DNA from: Legionella genomosp. 1
GTDB taxonomy: Bacteria; Pseudomonadota; Gammaproteobacteria; Legionellales; Legionellaceae
Reading direction: 5' to 3'
DNA length: 5,572 nucleotides
NCBI GenBank assembly: GCA_945901965.1
Contig: CAMDMN010000162.1
Coordinates: 1 to 5,572, forward strand
The translations under genes and the position numbers were made by a program. Below the pieces are notes generated by a model. That model had not been told where the DNA came from. It saw only the letters and a program-made list of their open reading frames with translations, and searched no databases. Shown piece by piece: positions 5,355-5,572 of this stretch (position 1 is its first letter; every line of letters starts with the position of its first letter).

Positions 5355-5454
5355 CTATATTCCGCATAAACTACCATTTTTTCATAGATTATGCTATATA
5401 TATTATTATATTACGCACAATCTATGTTTTGATACTACTTTATGCGGGATATAG
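5355..5454. repeat. 100-bp inverted repeat between the kinase-like and ATPase genes
   Basis: The arms are 5355-5394 and 5415-5454, with a 20-bp AT-only-like centre (only one C). Near-perfect blocks are CTATAT (5355-5360) with ATATAG (5449-5454), CCGCATAAA (5362-5370) with TTTATGCGG (5439-5447), and CATAGATT (5383-5390) with AATCTATG (5419-5426). The 12-bp segments between the last two block pairs are poorly matched but equal in length. A small dyad TATAGC-CCT-GCTATA (5345-5359) overlaps its left edge. It could end transcription of the upstream gene, act as an attenuator before the downstream gene, or be a MITE-like relic. There is no recognisable target duplication. Confidence 0.8.
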
Positions 5455-5455
5455 T
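5429..5455 (+). promoter_or_regulatory. Weak candidate promoter for the ATPase gene
   Basis: TTGATA (5429-5434) and TATAGT (5450-5455) lie 15 bp apart, shorter than the preferred 17. They sit inside the right arm of the inverted repeat. The start codon is 40 bp beyond the -10. Evidence is consensus similarity only. Confidence 0.25.
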
Positions 5456-5495
5456 AAATTGAAGTTTTTAAAAATCTAAAAAACAAGAGAAACAA

Positions 5496-5572
5496 ATGAG
5501 TATAGTTGGAAGAGAAAAGGAAATTGGATTTTTAACAAATGTTTTCGAAAGCAAAAAACCTGAGTTTCTGGC
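5496..5572 (+). CDS. Probable AAA-family ATPase, N-terminus only (cut by window edge)
   Basis: Twenty-five complete codons are visible, beginning MSIVGREKEIGFLTNVFESK and then KPEFL. The pattern (F/I)VGREKE-(I/L)-x-x-L, followed by a short helix and EFL just before the expected Walker A strand, is typical of the ATPase_2 family (PF01637, often fused to a C-terminal DUF234 nuclease-like domain). The Walker A motif itself would fall just past the edge and is not seen. The ATG at 5496 is preceded by AAGAGA at 5485-5490, a modest ribosome binding site. Members are P-loop NTPases of mostly unknown role, common in accessory regions. The family call rests on the first 25 residues only. Confidence 0.6.
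   Translation, partial: MSIVGREKEIGFLTNVFESKKPEFL

Overview
The window is an AT-rich stretch of a gammaproteobacterial chromosome. The left edge carries the 3' part of hda, a DnaA-related replication regulator found mainly in gamma- and betaproteobacteria. AT-rich composition, many short palindromic intergenic repeats, and a kinase-like orphan beside a patatin phospholipase suggest a host-associated member of the Legionellales or a relative. That placement is an inference; no rRNA or other strong taxonomic marker is present.

Layout: (1) 1-467, + strand, end of hda. (2) 466-650, a palindromic repeat about 185 bp long whose arms include the stop codons of the two convergent genes on either side; its left arm carries three tandem 21-bp units. 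(3) 650-1888, - strand, an unrecognised 412-aa protein with two hydrophobic hairpins and a C-terminal helical segment, interrupted in frame by a REP-like repeat translated as PLPDGRGSD. (4) 1889-2146, a divergent promoter region. (5) 2147-3256, + strand, a complete patatin-like phospholipase with an intact Ser-Asp dyad, ending in a hairpin shared with the next, convergent gene. (6) 3276-3593, - strand, a 105-aa acidic orphan with a strong ribosome binding site. (7) 3594-3986, a 393-bp divergent intergenic region with several dyads, a 13-bp direct repeat and a REP-like fragment. (8) 3987-5321, + strand, a 444-aa protein with a kinase-like motif order (Gly-rich loop, Lys, Glu, GD...H catalytic loop, DFG) and a long helical C-terminus; this is the best candidate for something undescribed. 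(9) 5322-5495, a gene-free gap dominated by a 100-bp inverted repeat. (10) 5496 to the right edge, + strand, the N-terminus of a probable AAA-family ATPase.

No operon is evident. Neighbouring genes from hda to the kinase-like gene alternate in orientation, and each junction has either a hairpin or a divergent regulatory region. hda is the conserved chromosomal anchor and everything to its right looks like accessory material. The phospholipase, the kinase-like protein and the orphans could be host-directed secreted proteins, but no secretion genes lie here and no secretion signal can be proven by eye.
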